Assembly (NCBI GenBank): GCA_014841595.1
Contig: JACYUE010000002.1
Span: 1 to 64,000, forward strand
Direction: 5' to 3'
DNA length: 64,000 nucleotides
Source: Oxalobacteraceae sp. CFBP 8761
Lineage (GTDB): Bacteria > Pseudomonadota > Gammaproteobacteria > Burkholderiales > Burkholderiaceae_D
Shown: piece by piece, positions 37,235 through 46,103 of the stretch
Position numbering within the stretch: the first letter of the stretch is position 1
Layout: every line of letters begins with the position of its first letter
The notes under the pieces: generated by a model
The model's input: the letters and a program-made list of their open reading frames with translations, nothing else
What the model was told of the DNA's origin: nothing
The model's database searches: none
Made by a program: the position numbers and the translations under genes

Positions 37235-38011
37235 TTATGCAGCCGCGCGCTTGCTGCGGCGACGCACGGCGCCCAGACCGGCCAGACCGGCGAGCGCCAG
37301 CAGGATGCTCGATGGCTCCGGCACTTCAGCGGCTGCCACGACTTCCGTGTAATCCAGCAGCAGCTGCGAGTTGGTCAGAATCAGGTCGCCCGCGACTTTC
37401 AGGTTCAGCGTCAACTGGTCGCTGCGCAGCAGTTCGTCGATGATCGACTGGTTCGAGATAATGCCGCTGATCGTGAAAGCGCCGGTGTAGTCGCGGGTGA
37501 TGGTCGTGGTGTCGGTCCAGCTCTTCGTATAAAAGGCGTAGCAGTGGTGGTAGAAGCAACCCTTGCCTTCATACTTGGCATGAAGTGGGCTGGAGGTGGT
37601 CTTGCTCGATTCGGTCAGTGCAGTGCTGCCCGTGCCGAGAACGACGTCGCCGATCGACAGCGCAGCGCTTTCCTGCTGGCTCGTGCGTTCTACCGTCGCG
37701 TATTTTGTCAGATAACGTGCGAAGCTCACCGCGGTATGGGGCCGCCAGCCCGTCATGCTGCTGCCGGTAGAGACCGGGGCCGACGTCGTGAACATATCGT
37801 TTCCATCATCACGGAACGAGAACGAGTACGCCAGGCTGTTGACCGTGTAGTCGGTCGGCAGGAACGATTTGCCACTGAACACGGCGCTGTAATTGTTATT
37901 TGCCAGGTCGCTCGACGCGAACGCGCCGGTCATGGCGATTGGGGTGGCCAATGCTGCAGCGGAGATGGTGCACAGGGTGGTCAGCAAAGCGGTGGTGATC
38001 AGTTTTTTCAT
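37235..38011 (-). CDS. PEP-CTERM sorting domain-containing protein
   Basis: A 258-residue exported protein with a signal peptide (cleavage near AALATPI) and a C-terminal PEP-CTERM signal: VPEPSSILLALAGLAGLGAV followed by RRRSKRAAA. Such proteins are cut and anchored by an exosortase (EpsH/XrtA type) in exopolysaccharide-producing bacteria. The body is Ser/Thr-rich with one Cys/His cluster (GCFYHHCYAF) and no recognised enzyme. No exosortase gene lies in the window. The upstream gap is notably AT-rich. Confidence 0.85.
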   Translation of the reverse strand: MKKLITTALLTTLCTISAAALATPIAMTGAFASSDLANNNYSAVFSGKSFLPTDYTVNSLAYSFSFRDDGNDMFTTSAPVSTGSSMTGWRPHTAVSFARYLTKYATVERTSQQESAALSIGDVVLGTGSTALTESSKTTSSPLHAKYEGKGCFYHHCYAFYTKSWTDTTTITRDYTGAFTISGIISNQSIIDELLRSDQLTLNLKVAGDLILTNSQLLLDYTEVVAAAEVPEPSSILLALAGLAGLGAVRRRSKRAAA

Positions 38012-38049
38012 GGCAAGTTCGAAGTTTTAATTTAAGAAACAATAATTTG

Positions 38050-38092
38050 TATATAGCAATCATCATGCCAGCTCTACAACTCATTGATTATA
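38050..38092 (-). promoter_or_regulatory. Candidate promoters of the PEP-CTERM gene
   Basis: On the minus strand TTGTAG (38079-38074) and TATATA (38055-38050) are 18 bases apart. A perfect TATAAT (38092-38087) lies just upstream, in an A/T-rich tract that could act as an UP element. A transcript from the first would start about 35 bases before the ATG. Confidence 0.4.
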
Positions 38093-38169
38093 AACAATCT
38101 TATTTTCTTAAAAAAAATTAGTGTAAAGAAATTCGACACTTTTTAGCGTCTGCGCACTACGCATGGACG

Positions 38170-38194
38170 AAAAAAAGCGCACCCGCAGGTGCGC
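38170..38194 (-). terminator. Terminator of the birA-coaX-SPOR operon
   Basis: GCGCACC (38177-38183) and GGTGCGC (38188-38194) form a 7-bp stem with a CGCA loop. On the minus strand it is followed by seven T (38176-38170). It lies 22 bases past the stop of the SPOR gene and ends this minus-strand operon. Confidence 0.85.
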
Positions 38195-38216
38195 CATCGA
38201 TGGGCGGCAGTACGAT

Positions 38217-38954
38217 TCAGCTGCAACGAGTGAGGGCAACGCCGCTGTAGTTGTCGGCAATGCCAGACAATCGGTCGTGCTCGGCAGCATCGATCTGGCG
38301 ATACTGGTAGCCGGCGCGCGTCACTTGCGGTCCGCGCGGCATGATGCGCACGCCGCGCACGCCCTGGCGCTGCAGGTCGGCCACGAGCTTTTGCGCCGCA
38401 CCGTCCGACTTGAACACGCCGAGCGAAATCCCATAGCGTAGTGGCGACGTGTCGTTCTGCATGATGAAGAAGTTGGTCACCCCGCGTTCCTTCAACTCGG
38501 CGACGCGGCGCTGGGCGCCTTCGCGGCCGCCGTTCGGTGGCAGATAGACGAGACGGCTCGTCACTTCCTGGAACGGTATCTCGATGCGCGACTGGCGCGG
38601 CGCCAGGCCAAGCCGTGCGACACGGGCCTCGAAGCGGCGCGCATCGGCCGTGCTGAACGGGCCGGCCTGCACGCAGGCGACCAGATCCCGAGCAACTGGC
38701 ACTGGCACTGGTGCTGGCGCGGGCGCTGGCTCGGGCAGGGGCGCGGCCACCTCGGCTTGCGGCGCCGGTGCAGCGCTCGCCGCCGCCTGCCTGGCTTGCA
38801 CCGGCGTGAGCTGCTGCATGCGTTCGGGCGAGAGTTGATTCTTCAGGCGCGCCGGCTCGCGCGCCGCATCGGCCGGCTGCCCAAGCAGGCCCTGGCCATA
38901 CGCCAGCAATACCCCATTGGCGCCCAGCAGCACCCAGAACAAGAATTTCAGCAC
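38217..38954 (-). CDS. SPOR domain-containing protein
   Basis: A 245-residue membrane-anchored protein. An N-terminal hydrophobic segment (FLFWVLLGANGVLLAYGQGLL) is followed by a Pro/Ala linker (residues 55-90) and a cysteine-containing region ACVQAGPFSTADARRFEARV typical of a SPOR-like fold. A second repeat-like part, MQNDTSPLRYGISLGVFKSD, then SDGAAQKLVADLQRQGVRGV, lies at about residues 165-200. It overlaps the end of coaX by 7 bases. SPOR proteins bind septal peptidoglycan; the exact role here is unknown. Confidence 0.8.
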   Translation of the reverse strand: MLKFLFWVLLGANGVLLAYGQGLLGQPADAAREPARLKNQLSPERMQQLTPVQARQAAASAAPAPQAEVAAPLPEPAPAPAPVPVPVARDLVACVQAGPFSTADARRFEARVARLGLAPRQSRIEIPFQEVTSRLVYLPPNGGREGAQRRVAELKERGVTNFFIMQNDTSPLRYGISLGVFKSDGAAQKLVADLQRQGVRGVRIMPRGPQVTRAGYQYRQIDAAEHDRLSGIADNYSGVALTRCS

Positions 38955-39685
38955 TGCATATCTCCCGTCGAGCCGGCGGCTGCTGCATGCAGGCCGACCA
39001 GTACGATGTTATCGACCACCTGGTGCCCAACCTTGAGGGCCGGCGCGATATGGGGTGCGGCGCCGCCCGAGATGATGCAGATGGCGCCACCCAGTCCGGC
39101 CACCGCACGCTCGATCGCGCCCGCCTGCGCCGAGAGCAGGCCGGACAGGATCGCATCATGCGTGTTGTCGCCAAACAGCGGCGGCAGTGCGCCCGCATCG
39201 ACCTGCGGCAGTTGCGCCGTGTTGCGCGCCAGGCTCGCGGCCATCAAGGCCAGGCCGGGCAGGATCATGCCGCCGATGAAGCGGCCGTCGGCGCGTACCG
39301 CGTCGACCGTGGTTGCGGTGCCGCAGGTGGCCACGATCAGGTTTTGGCCGGGCACCAGTGCGCGCGCGCCGATGGCGGCGGCAAAGCGATCGCACCCGAG
39401 CCGCGCCGGCTCGCGGTAGCCGTTGGTGACGCCTGCGCGCTGCGGCGTGGACGCGAACCACTCGACCTGCGCATGCGCCGGCAGCAGGGCGGCGATGCGT
39501 GCGGCCAGCGCGGGACCCGCCACGTTCGAGACCAGCACGCGCGTGACGCCGGCCCAGTCGGACGCCAATGCATCCAGCCCGGCATGCGTTACTGCACCAG
39601 TGCCCGACCAGGCGCCAGGCGCCGCGCCGGCGTCTGCCAGCGCCCACTTGACGCGGGTATTGCCGGCATCGATCAGCAGCATCAT
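38948..39685 (-). CDS. coaX: Type III pantothenate kinase
   Basis: A 245-residue ASKHA-fold kinase that phosphorylates pantothenate in CoA synthesis. It starts MMLLIDAGNTRVKWALADAG (phosphate-1 motif DAGNT), with GCDRFAAAIGAR, ATCGTATTVDAV and GGMILPGLALMAASLA. Two ATGs stand together (39685, 39682); either overlaps the birA stop. Pairing of coaX with birA is usual in betaproteobacteria. Confidence 0.93.
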   Translation of the reverse strand: MMLLIDAGNTRVKWALADAGAAPGAWSGTGAVTHAGLDALASDWAGVTRVLVSNVAGPALAARIAALLPAHAQVEWFASTPQRAGVTNGYREPARLGCDRFAAAIGARALVPGQNLIVATCGTATTVDAVRADGRFIGGMILPGLALMAASLARNTAQLPQVDAGALPPLFGDNTHDAILSGLLSAQAGAIERAVAGLGGAICIISGGAAPHIAPALKVGHQVVDNIVLVGLHAAAAGSTGDMQC

Positions 39686-40470
39686 GCTTTTACCCGCAGC
39701 GAGACGTCGCCGGCCATCACGGTGATGCGGCCTTCGGCCGTATCGAGCAGCAAGCGCCCGCTATCGTCGACACCGGCCGCGCGGCCTTCATGCAGCACGA
39801 CACCGCCATCAAGCAGAACGACGGTCTCGCCCTGCCACGCATGGCGCAGGTTCCAGCGCGCGCTGAAGGCGGCAAACCCGCGCGCGGTAAATTCGCGCAG
39901 GCAGTCGGCCAGGCCATCCAGGAGCGCCGCCATCAACGCGTCACGGTCCATGCGCGCCAGCCATGGCATGCCGGCCGCGCTGCGGCCCAGCTGCGCTTCC
40001 ATTGTGTCGGGCATCAACAGGTTCAGGCCAATGCCGATCACGCACCAGGTGCCGCCGCCAGGGGCGGACCAGGTGCCGCCGCCAGGGGCGGACTGGGTTT
40101 CGATCAGGATGCCGGCCAATTTGTCGCCATCCTTGAGGACATCGTTCGGCCACTTTAACTGCACCTGCTGGCCCAGCGTGCCAAGCGTGTCGGCCAGCGC
40201 CACGCCCACCGCCAGCGGCAGGCCAAGCAGTGCCTGTGGCCCGCCGTCGAAGCGCCAGGCCAGCGAAAACGTCAGCGAGCCTTCGGGCGACGACAGCCAG
40301 CTGCGCCCGGCGCGCCCGCGGCCGGCGCTTTGGTGTTCGGCCACCAGCAGCAGCGGGGCGGCAAGTGTGTCGGCGCGCGCGAGCAGGTCGGCGTTGGTCG
40401 ACCCGGTCTGCGCCACGACTTCAACGGCGACGCCTGCGCGCGACAGGGCGGCGATGGCGGCGGCGTTCAT
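39682..40470 (-). CDS. birA: Biotin--[acetyl-CoA-carboxylase] ligase, HTH-less
   Basis: A 262-residue biotin protein ligase. Motifs are GSTNADLL, the biotinyl-AMP loop SAGRGRAGRSW, LKWPNDV and KLAGILIET. No N-terminal DNA-binding domain is present, so it cannot repress biotin genes as E. coli BirA does. Between GILIET and the next strand CVIGIGLNL it holds an exact duplication of SAPGGGTW (residues 127-134 and 135-142). It overlaps the SDR gene by 4 bases upstream and coaX by 4 or 1 bases downstream. Confidence 0.92.
   Translation of the reverse strand: MNAAAIAALSRAGVAVEVVAQTGSTNADLLARADTLAAPLLLVAEHQSAGRGRAGRSWLSSPEGSLTFSLAWRFDGGPQALLGLPLAVGVALADTLGTLGQQVQLKWPNDVLKDGDKLAGILIETQSAPGGGTWSAPGGGTWCVIGIGLNLLMPDTMEAQLGRSAAGMPWLARMDRDALMAALLDGLADCLREFTARGFAAFSARWNLRHAWQGETVVLLDGGVVLHEGRAAGVDDSGRLLLDTAEGRITVMAGDVSLRVKA
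40044..40091. repeat. Perfect 24-base tandem duplication inside birA
   Basis: Two identical 24-base copies, each starting ACCAGGTGCCGCCGCC, stand at 40044-40067 and 40068-40091. The unit is a multiple of three and keeps the frame, adding eight residues to a loop between two beta strands of the ligase domain. Lack of any difference between copies points to a recent event. Confidence 0.95.
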
Positions 40471-41252
40471 GGTTGCTCCCGGCGCGGCTTGGTCGGCGCG
40501 CGCGCAAAGAGACGATCAAAGAGGGCGTTGGGCATCAGGCGCAGCAGCTTGGCGACGACGCCCATCTGCCACGGCAGCACGCGGTAACTGTCGCCGCGCG
40601 CAATCGCGGCGACAGCCCGCGTGGCAAAGCGTTCGGGGGGCATCAAAAAGGGCATGGGAAAGCGGTTGGCACGGGTCATGGGGGTATCGATGTAGCCGGG
40701 CGCGATGGTCACCACGCGAATGTTCGACGGCCGCAGTTCCACGCGCAGCGCTTCGCAATAGCTGTGCAGCGCGGCCTTGCTGGCGCAGTAGGCGCCGGCG
40801 CCGCGCATACCGCGAATGCCGGCCACGCTGCCGATGCCGACCAGGCGGCATGGGCTCGACTGGGTTTTCATGGGGGCGATGAACGGCGCGAACGTCGCCA
40901 CCGTGGCATTCACATTGGTGGCGAAGACGGCGTCGAACACGGCCAGGTCGTCGGCCTGTTCGGTCAGCGTGCCCTGCGAGATGCCGGCGCAGGCGATGAC
41001 GATGTCGGCGCCGCCGTTTACGGCGATGAAATCCTGCGCTGCAGCGGCGAGGGCCGCGCGATCGAGCACGTCGACTGCATATACCTGGTGGCGCGATGAA
41101 TCAGGGAGCGATTGACGCAGTTGGTCGAGCGCGTCGCGCCGCCGGCCGAGCAGGCCCAGTGTCGCGCCGCGCGCGGCATATTCGCGCGCCAGCGCGGCGC
41201 CGATGCCGCTCGAGGCGCCGGTGATGAAGACGCGCTTCGCCGGCAGCGACAT
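40467..41252 (-). CDS. SDR family oxidoreductase
   Basis: A 261-residue classical short-chain dehydrogenase. The cofactor motif TGASSGIGAALAREYA (TGxxxGIG) is at residues 11-26, followed by ACAGIS (NAG-like), the catalytic Ser in GSVAGIRGMRGAG and YCASKAALHSY with the YxxxK pair, then PGYIDTPMT. The substrate is unknown. It overlaps birA by 4 bases and follows a SPOR gene by 6, so it is part of the minus-strand operon. Confidence 0.9.
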   Translation of the reverse strand: MSLPAKRVFITGASSGIGAALAREYAARGATLGLLGRRRDALDQLRQSLPDSSRHQVYAVDVLDRAALAAAAQDFIAVNGGADIVIACAGISQGTLTEQADDLAVFDAVFATNVNATVATFAPFIAPMKTQSSPCRLVGIGSVAGIRGMRGAGAYCASKAALHSYCEALRVELRPSNIRVVTIAPGYIDTPMTRANRFPMPFLMPPERFATRAVAAIARGDSYRVLPWQMGVVAKLLRLMPNALFDRLFARAPTKPRREQP

Positions 41253-41258
41253 GCCGGA

Positions 41259-41939
41259 TCAGCGCTGGTTGCGCACGATGGCGACGTCGATGCCGCTGTC
41301 GAGCAGTTTGGCGCGTGCGCGGTTGACGGCTTCGACCTGCGTGAACGGGCCAACGCGCACACGGTGCAGCACGCCGCTGTCGGTCGTGCGGTCGGTGATC
41401 GCGGCCTCGAAGCCCAGCAGGGCCAGCTTGGCGCGGGTGTTTTCGGCGTCCGACATTTCACGGAATGCACCCGCTTGCAGGTAATAAATGTAGCCGTCGG
41501 TGACGGCGGCTGCCGCCGGCGCTGCGGCGACCGTGTTGACGGGTGCCTGCGATGGCGCCGGCGTCGGCGCGCGGCGCGGTGCCTGCATGCCGGCGATCGC
41601 GGCGCCCAGTGGATCGGCGTCTGCGGGCGCTGCAGCTGGCGCGGCAGGTGCGGCCGGCACTGCCGGTGCGGCAGCTGGTGCACTCGGTGCCGGCTTGGGC
41701 GTCTCGCGCACCGGTGTGCGGGTACCGTACAGCGGCTTGTTCGGGTCGTTGGCCTGGCTCGGCTCGAGGTCGGCCGGGCGCCCCATCTTGTTGGAGCGGT
41801 CGGTGAAGGGCGAGGCACCCTTGGTGATCACGAGTGCGACCGCCACTGCGATGCCCAACCCGATGATCAGGCCGATGATGATGCCCGTCAGGGTGCTGCC
41901 GCGCTGGCGGAGGGGCGAGAAGGATCGAATGGCGGTCAT
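41259..41939 (-). CDS. SPOR domain-containing protein (FtsN-like)
   Basis: A 226-residue bitopic protein: a basic cytoplasmic start (MTAIRSFSPLRQRGSTL), a membrane segment (TGIIIGLIIGLGIAVAVALVI), a Pro/Ala-rich periplasmic linker (residues 75-140) and a C-terminal SPOR domain (YYLQAGAFREMSDAENTRAK, then RVGPFTQVEAVNRAR). This order resembles FtsN. It is the gene usually found after argS in betaproteobacteria and starts 33 bases after argS. Confidence 0.88.
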   Translation of the reverse strand: MTAIRSFSPLRQRGSTLTGIIIGLIIGLGIAVAVALVITKGASPFTDRSNKMGRPADLEPSQANDPNKPLYGTRTPVRETPKPAPSAPAAAPAVPAAPAAPAAAPADADPLGAAIAGMQAPRRAPTPAPSQAPVNTVAAAPAAAAVTDGYIYYLQAGAFREMSDAENTRAKLALLGFEAAITDRTTDSGVLHRVRVGPFTQVEAVNRARAKLLDSGIDVAIVRNQR

Positions 41940-41972
41940 GACGCTTTCTGGTTGGGCAGTGGGATGCAGTGA

Positions 41973-43685
41973 TTACATTTTGTCCGGCGCCGACACGCCG
42001 ATCAGCGCGAGGCCGTTGCGCAGCACCTGGCGCGTGGCCGCGGCCAGCGCGAGGCGGGCCAGCTTGAGCGGCTCGTCGTCGTCCAGCAGCCACTTGTGCG
42101 CGAAGTAGTAGCTGTGCAGGTCGCCGGCCAGTTCGCGCAGGTAGAACGCCACCTGGTGCGGGCCCAGTTCGGCCAAGGCGCGCTCGAGCACTTCAGGGTA
42201 CGACGCCAGCTTGGCCAGCAGTTCGAATTCCTTCGGCGAGGTAAGCGGCGACAGGTCGACGCCGGCGAGCGAAGCGACATCGCCGCCCCAGTTGGCCAGC
42301 GCCGAACAGATGCGCGCGTGGGCGTACTGGACGTAGTACACCGGGTTCTCGTCGCTCGTTTCGAGCGCGACGTTCACGTCGAACACAAACTCGGTGTCGG
42401 CCTTGCGCGAGATGAGGAAGAAGCGCACGGCGTCGCGGCCACGCGTGACGTCACCTGCGCCCGACCAGTCGATCAGGTCGCGCACGGTGACGTACGAACC
42501 GGCGCGCTTGGAAATCTTGACCTCTTCGCCGTCCTTCATCACGGTGACCATCTTGTGCAGCACGTAGTCGGGATAGCCTTGCGGGATCCCGATGTCCACG
42601 GCCTGCAGGCCGGCGCGCACGCGCGCGATTGTGCCGTGGTGGTCGCTGCCCTGGATATTGATCGCCTGGTCGAAGCCGCGGCGGAATTTCTGGATGTGGT
42701 ACGCGACGTCCGGCACGAAGTACGTATAAGTGCCGTCGGACTTGCGCATCACGCGGTCCTTGTCGTCGCCGTAGTCGGTGGTCTTGAGCCACAGCGCGCC
42801 GCCGTCTTCATAGGTCTTGCCCGAGTCGACCAGCGTCTTGACGGCGGTGTCGACCTTGCCGTCGGCGTACAGCGACGACTCGAGGTAGTAGTTGTCGAAC
42901 TTGACGCCAAAGGCCTGCAGATCCTGGTCCTGCTCGTTGCGCAGGTAGGTGACGGCGAAGCGGCGGATCGATTCGAGGTCGTCGACGTCGCCGCTGGCGG
43001 TGGCCGGTTCGCCATCGCTGGCCGAAACGGTTTTTTTGGCCAGGAAGTCGGCGGCGATTTCGGCGATGTAGTCGCCGTTGTAGGCCGATTCGGGCCATTC
43101 GGCGTCGCCGGGCTTGAAGCCACGCGCGCGCGCCTGTACCGAGTTGGCCAGCGTGGCGATCTGCACGCCCGCGTCGTTGTAATAGAACTCGCGCGTGACG
43201 TCATGGCCCTGCGACAGGAACAGCGAGGCCATCGCATCGCCCAGCGCGGCCTGGCGGCCATGGCCGACGTGCAGCGGGCCAGTCGGGTTGGCCGAGACGA
43301 ATTCGATGATCACGTGGTGGCCGGCGCCGCTGGTGCCGCTGCCGAATGCCGCGCCCTGTTCGAGCACGCTGCGCGCGACCGATTGCTTGGCGCTGGCCGC
43401 CACGCGCAGGTTGATGAAGCCGGGGCCTGCGATGTCGGCCGCATCGATCAGGCCTGTTGCGCCAGGTTCGGCCAGCAGTGCGGCGACCAGGCGCGTGGCC
43501 AGTTCGCGCGGATTGGTTTTGAGTGGCTTGGCCAGCTGCATGGCGATATTGCAGGCGATGTCGCCGTGCGATGGATCGCGCGGCCGTTCGAGCACCACGT
43601 TCGGGGTGAGATCGGTACCGGCAACGATCGGCGCGAGGGCGGCCTGGAACAGGGCAACGATTTGTTGTTTTTGTTGGGCGAGCAT
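41973..43685 (-). CDS. argS: Arginine--tRNA ligase
   Basis: A 570-residue class I synthetase. The HIGH motif appears as [12 protein letters not shown] after [11 protein letters not shown], and the KMSKS counterpart is [10 protein letters not shown]. The N-terminal Add-1 domain and the C-terminal anticodon-binding domain, ending [11 protein letters not shown], are complete. The start [14 protein letters not shown] at 43685 is chosen; upstream frame sequence has no similarity. The first gene of the minus-strand operon reaching to 38217. Confidence 0.96.
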   Translation of the reverse strand: MLAQQKQQIVALFQAALAPIVAGTDLTPNVVLERPRDPSHGDIACNIAMQLAKPLKTNPRELATRLVAALLAEPGATGLIDAADIAGPGFINLRVAASAKQSVARSVLEQGAAFGSGTSGAGHHVIIEFVSANPTGPLHVGHGRQAALGDAMASLFLSQGHDVTREFYYNDAGVQIATLANSVQARARGFKPGDAEWPESAYNGDYIAEIAADFLAKKTVSASDGEPATASGDVDDLESIRRFAVTYLRNEQDQDLQAFGVKFDNYYLESSLYADGKVDTAVKTLVDSGKTYEDGGALWLKTTDYGDDKDRVMRKSDGTYTYFVPDVAYHIQKFRRGFDQAINIQGSDHHGTIARVRAGLQAVDIGIPQGYPDYVLHKMVTVMKDGEEVKISKRAGSYVTVRDLIDWSGAGDVTRGRDAVRFFLISRKADTEFVFDVNVALETSDENPVYYVQYAHARICSALANWGGDVASLAGVDLSPLTSPKEFELLAKLASYPEVLERALAELGPHQVAFYLRELAGDLHSYYFAHKWLLDDDEPLKLARLALAAATRQVLRNGLALIGVSAPDKM

Positions 43686-43740
43686 GGGAATGGTCGAAAA
43701 TGTAATGAGGCGGCGCCTGGAGGTCAGGCAAACAGTGCAC

Positions 43741-43746
43741 ATTATA
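43741..43746 (-). promoter_or_regulatory. Candidate argS -10 element
   Basis: The minus strand carries a perfect TATAAT at 43746-43741, in the context GCTAGTATAATGTGC, about 55 bases upstream of the argS ATG. The region 17 bases further upstream has no good -35 match, so the promoter may be weak or activator-assisted. Confidence 0.4.
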
Positions 43747-43894
43747 CTAGCTTGACGGGCCGCTTTGGCGGGCTGCGGCGCCAGTGGCCAGTGTGGCACC
43801 CACCATCAGGATAACCACATCGGCCACTATATTAAGCGTCTTCAAAGGCATAACCGTTACAATGGGAGCCCATTTTCGCAACATTTTATTCGCC

Positions 43895-45484
43895 ATGACT
43901 GACAAGCGTCCAACGCTCTCCCTGAAACCCAAGGCCAAGCCGGCGTCCGACCGGCGCGGCGCCGGCGCAGCAGGCCGCAAGCCGGCCCAGGCCGCCGAGC
44001 GCGCGCAACCACGCGCACAGGGACAAGGGCAGGGCAGTCAGGCACAAGGCGAACGGGCACCGGCCCAGCCGGCAGCGCCGTCCGGTTATCAGTTGAAGCA
44101 CCATGTCGTGCGCGCGCCGCGTGAAGAGCCGCGCCTGCGCGCCAGTCATGAAGTGAAGGTGGCGCCGCAGCGCGACTACAAGCCCGACCTGAAATCCGAC
44201 TCGCTGGCGCTGGCGCTGTTGGGCGCAGCCAGCGCCGTCGCCCGCGTGCAGGGCGGCATGGCGCTGCCGCAGGCGCTGTCGATCGTGTTCGGCGCCTACG
44301 ACGTCACGCCGCAAACGCGCGGCGCGATCCAGGACATCGCCTACCGCACGATGCGCCAGCTGGGCCGCAGCGAAACGCTGCTGGGCCTGATGACGAGCAA
44401 GGCGCCCGAGCCGCCGATGCTGGGCGCGCTGCTGTGCGCGGCGCTGTCGCTGCTCGACCCGCCCGAGGGCACCCCGGCGCCGTACGAAGCGTTCACCGTG
44501 GTCGACCAGGCCGTCACCGGCGCGGCGGCGCATCCCGATTTTGCGCATGCCAAGGCGATGGTCAATGCGGTGCTGCGCCGCTTCCTGCGCGAGCGTGAAT
44601 CGCTCGTCGACGAAGCGCTGCGCACGCCGCTGGCGCGCTGGAATTATCCGCAGTGGTGGATCGACACGGCGCGCGCCGCCTACCCGCGTGACTGGGAAGC
44701 CGTGCTTGCCGCGGGCAACGCACATCCGCCACTGACGCTGCGCGTGAACCGCCGCCGGCAGGATGTCGCGGCCTACCTGCAGTCGCTGCAGGATGCGGGC
44801 CTGGACGCCGAACAGGTCGGCCCGTACGCGGTGCGCCTGGCGCAGGCGATCAATGTGAGTCAGATTCCCGGCTTTGCCGAAGGCGTGGTGTCGGTGCAGG
44901 ATGCCGGGGCCCAGCTGGCCGCGCCGCTGCTCGACCTGCAGGACGGCATGCGCGTGCTCGACGCGTGCGCAGCGCCCGGCGGCAAGAGCGGTCATATCCT
45001 CGAGACCGCGGATGTCGAACTCACCGCCGTCGACACCGATGCGCTGCGCCTCGGTCGCGTGGGCGACAACCTCGGCCGCCTGGGCCTGGCCGCGCAGCTC
45101 GTCACGGCCGATGCCGGCGCAATGGACTGGTGGGATGGCCGTCAATTCGACCGCATCCTGGCCGACGTGCCGTGCACGGCGTCGGGCATCGTGCGCCGCC
45201 ACCCGGATATCCGGTGGTTGCGCCGCAAGTCGGATACATCCCAACTTGCAACACTTTCCGCCAAAATACTCGACAACCTTTGGCAGATGCTGCTGCCGAA
45301 TGGTAAATTGCTATTCGTGACATGTTCGCTCTGGCCCCAGGAATCGGAGGCGCAGGCGGCTGCCTTCGCGGCCCGCCACGACGCGGTCCGCCTCGATGCG
45401 CCGGGCCAACTGCTGCCCGTCGGTGGCGCCGGACAGGATCATGACGGTTTGTTCTACGCCCTGTTCCAGAAGAAAGCGGCGTGA
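43895..45484 (+). CDS. rsmB: RsmB/NOP family 16S rRNA m5C methyltransferase
   Basis: A 529-residue RNA methyltransferase. The first 90 residues are a basic Ala/Gln/Pro-rich extension, longer than in E. coli RsmB; an NusB-like domain follows (about 95-235), then the methyltransferase domain with SAM motif ACAAPGGKSGHILE, ADVPCTASGIVRRHPDIRW (motif IV PC) and FVTCSLWPQE with the catalytic Cys. It methylates C967 of 16S rRNA in known members. The start at 43895 matches homologues; an earlier in-frame ATG at 43862 is less likely. Confidence 0.9.
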   Translation: MTDKRPTLSLKPKAKPASDRRGAGAAGRKPAQAAERAQPRAQGQGQGSQAQGERAPAQPAAPSGYQLKHHVVRAPREEPRLRASHEVKVAPQRDYKPDLKSDSLALALLGAASAVARVQGGMALPQALSIVFGAYDVTPQTRGAIQDIAYRTMRQLGRSETLLGLMTSKAPEPPMLGALLCAALSLLDPPEGTPAPYEAFTVVDQAVTGAAAHPDFAHAKAMVNAVLRRFLRERESLVDEALRTPLARWNYPQWWIDTARAAYPRDWEAVLAAGNAHPPLTLRVNRRRQDVAAYLQSLQDAGLDAEQVGPYAVRLAQAINVSQIPGFAEGVVSVQDAGAQLAAPLLDLQDGMRVLDACAAPGGKSGHILETADVELTAVDTDALRLGRVGDNLGRLGLAAQLVTADAGAMDWWDGRQFDRILADVPCTASGIVRRHPDIRWLRRKSDTSQLATLSAKILDNLWQMLLPNGKLLFVTCSLWPQESEAQAAAFAARHDAVRLDAPGQLLPVGGAGQDHDGLFYALFQKKAA

Positions 45485-45527
45485 AGTTCTTTTCACTACG
45501 CGCATTATTTAAGGCCCCGGCTCCCCC

Positions 45528-46103
45528 GTGACGTTACGATTTTTCCGCCTTCTCGCCTGTCAGTTGCTGCTGGCGATCGCGTGCGTTGCCATGGGCACGC
45601 CGGCGCAGGCGGCCGACGACATCGAAATCACCCGCGCAACCATCGAAGCGAGCGACGATGGCTACCGCCTCAACACGGCCTACAACTTCGAGCTGAACCA
45701 CGGCCTGAAGGACGCGATCCAGCATGGGGTTCAGCTGCACTTCACGACCGAGATCGAACTCACGCGCCCGCGCTGGTACTGGCGTGACGAAAAGGCCGTC
45801 TCATTAAAACGCACCATCCGCATTTCGTACGACGTGCTCACGCGCCAGTATTACGTGGTCGTGGTGGGCTCGTTTCAGGAGCGCTTCCAGACCTTTGAAG
45901 ACGCGATGTTCATGATCCGGCGCCCGACGCGCTGGCTGATCGCGCCCAAGGGCGCGCTCAAGACCGGCGAAGTCTATGAAGTTTCGCTGCGCATGTTCAT
46001 GGACCGCGAGTACCTGCAAAAGCCGTTGCAGGTCAATGCCTTCAACGACTCGGACTGGCGCCTGACCTCCAGCCGCAAGACGTTCACCTACCGTGCGGAG
46101 TGA
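45528..46103 (+). CDS. DUF4390 domain-containing protein
   Basis: A 191-residue protein with a signal peptide (cleavage near AQA-ADDIE). The mature part, DIEITRATIEASDDGYRLNT, matches DUF4390, a family found before NtrY-like kinase genes in betaproteobacteria. It starts with GTG. Its end overlaps the start of the kinase gene by up to 11 bases, so the two are coupled. It may be a periplasmic partner of the kinase (inference). Confidence 0.88.
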   Translation: MTLRFFRLLACQLLLAIACVAMGTPAQAADDIEITRATIEASDDGYRLNTAYNFELNHGLKDAIQHGVQLHFTTEIELTRPRWYWRDEKAVSLKRTIRISYDVLTRQYYVVVVGSFQERFQTFEDAMFMIRRPTRWLIAPKGALKTGEVYEVSLRMFMDREYLQKPLQVNAFNDSDWRLTSSRKTFTYRAE

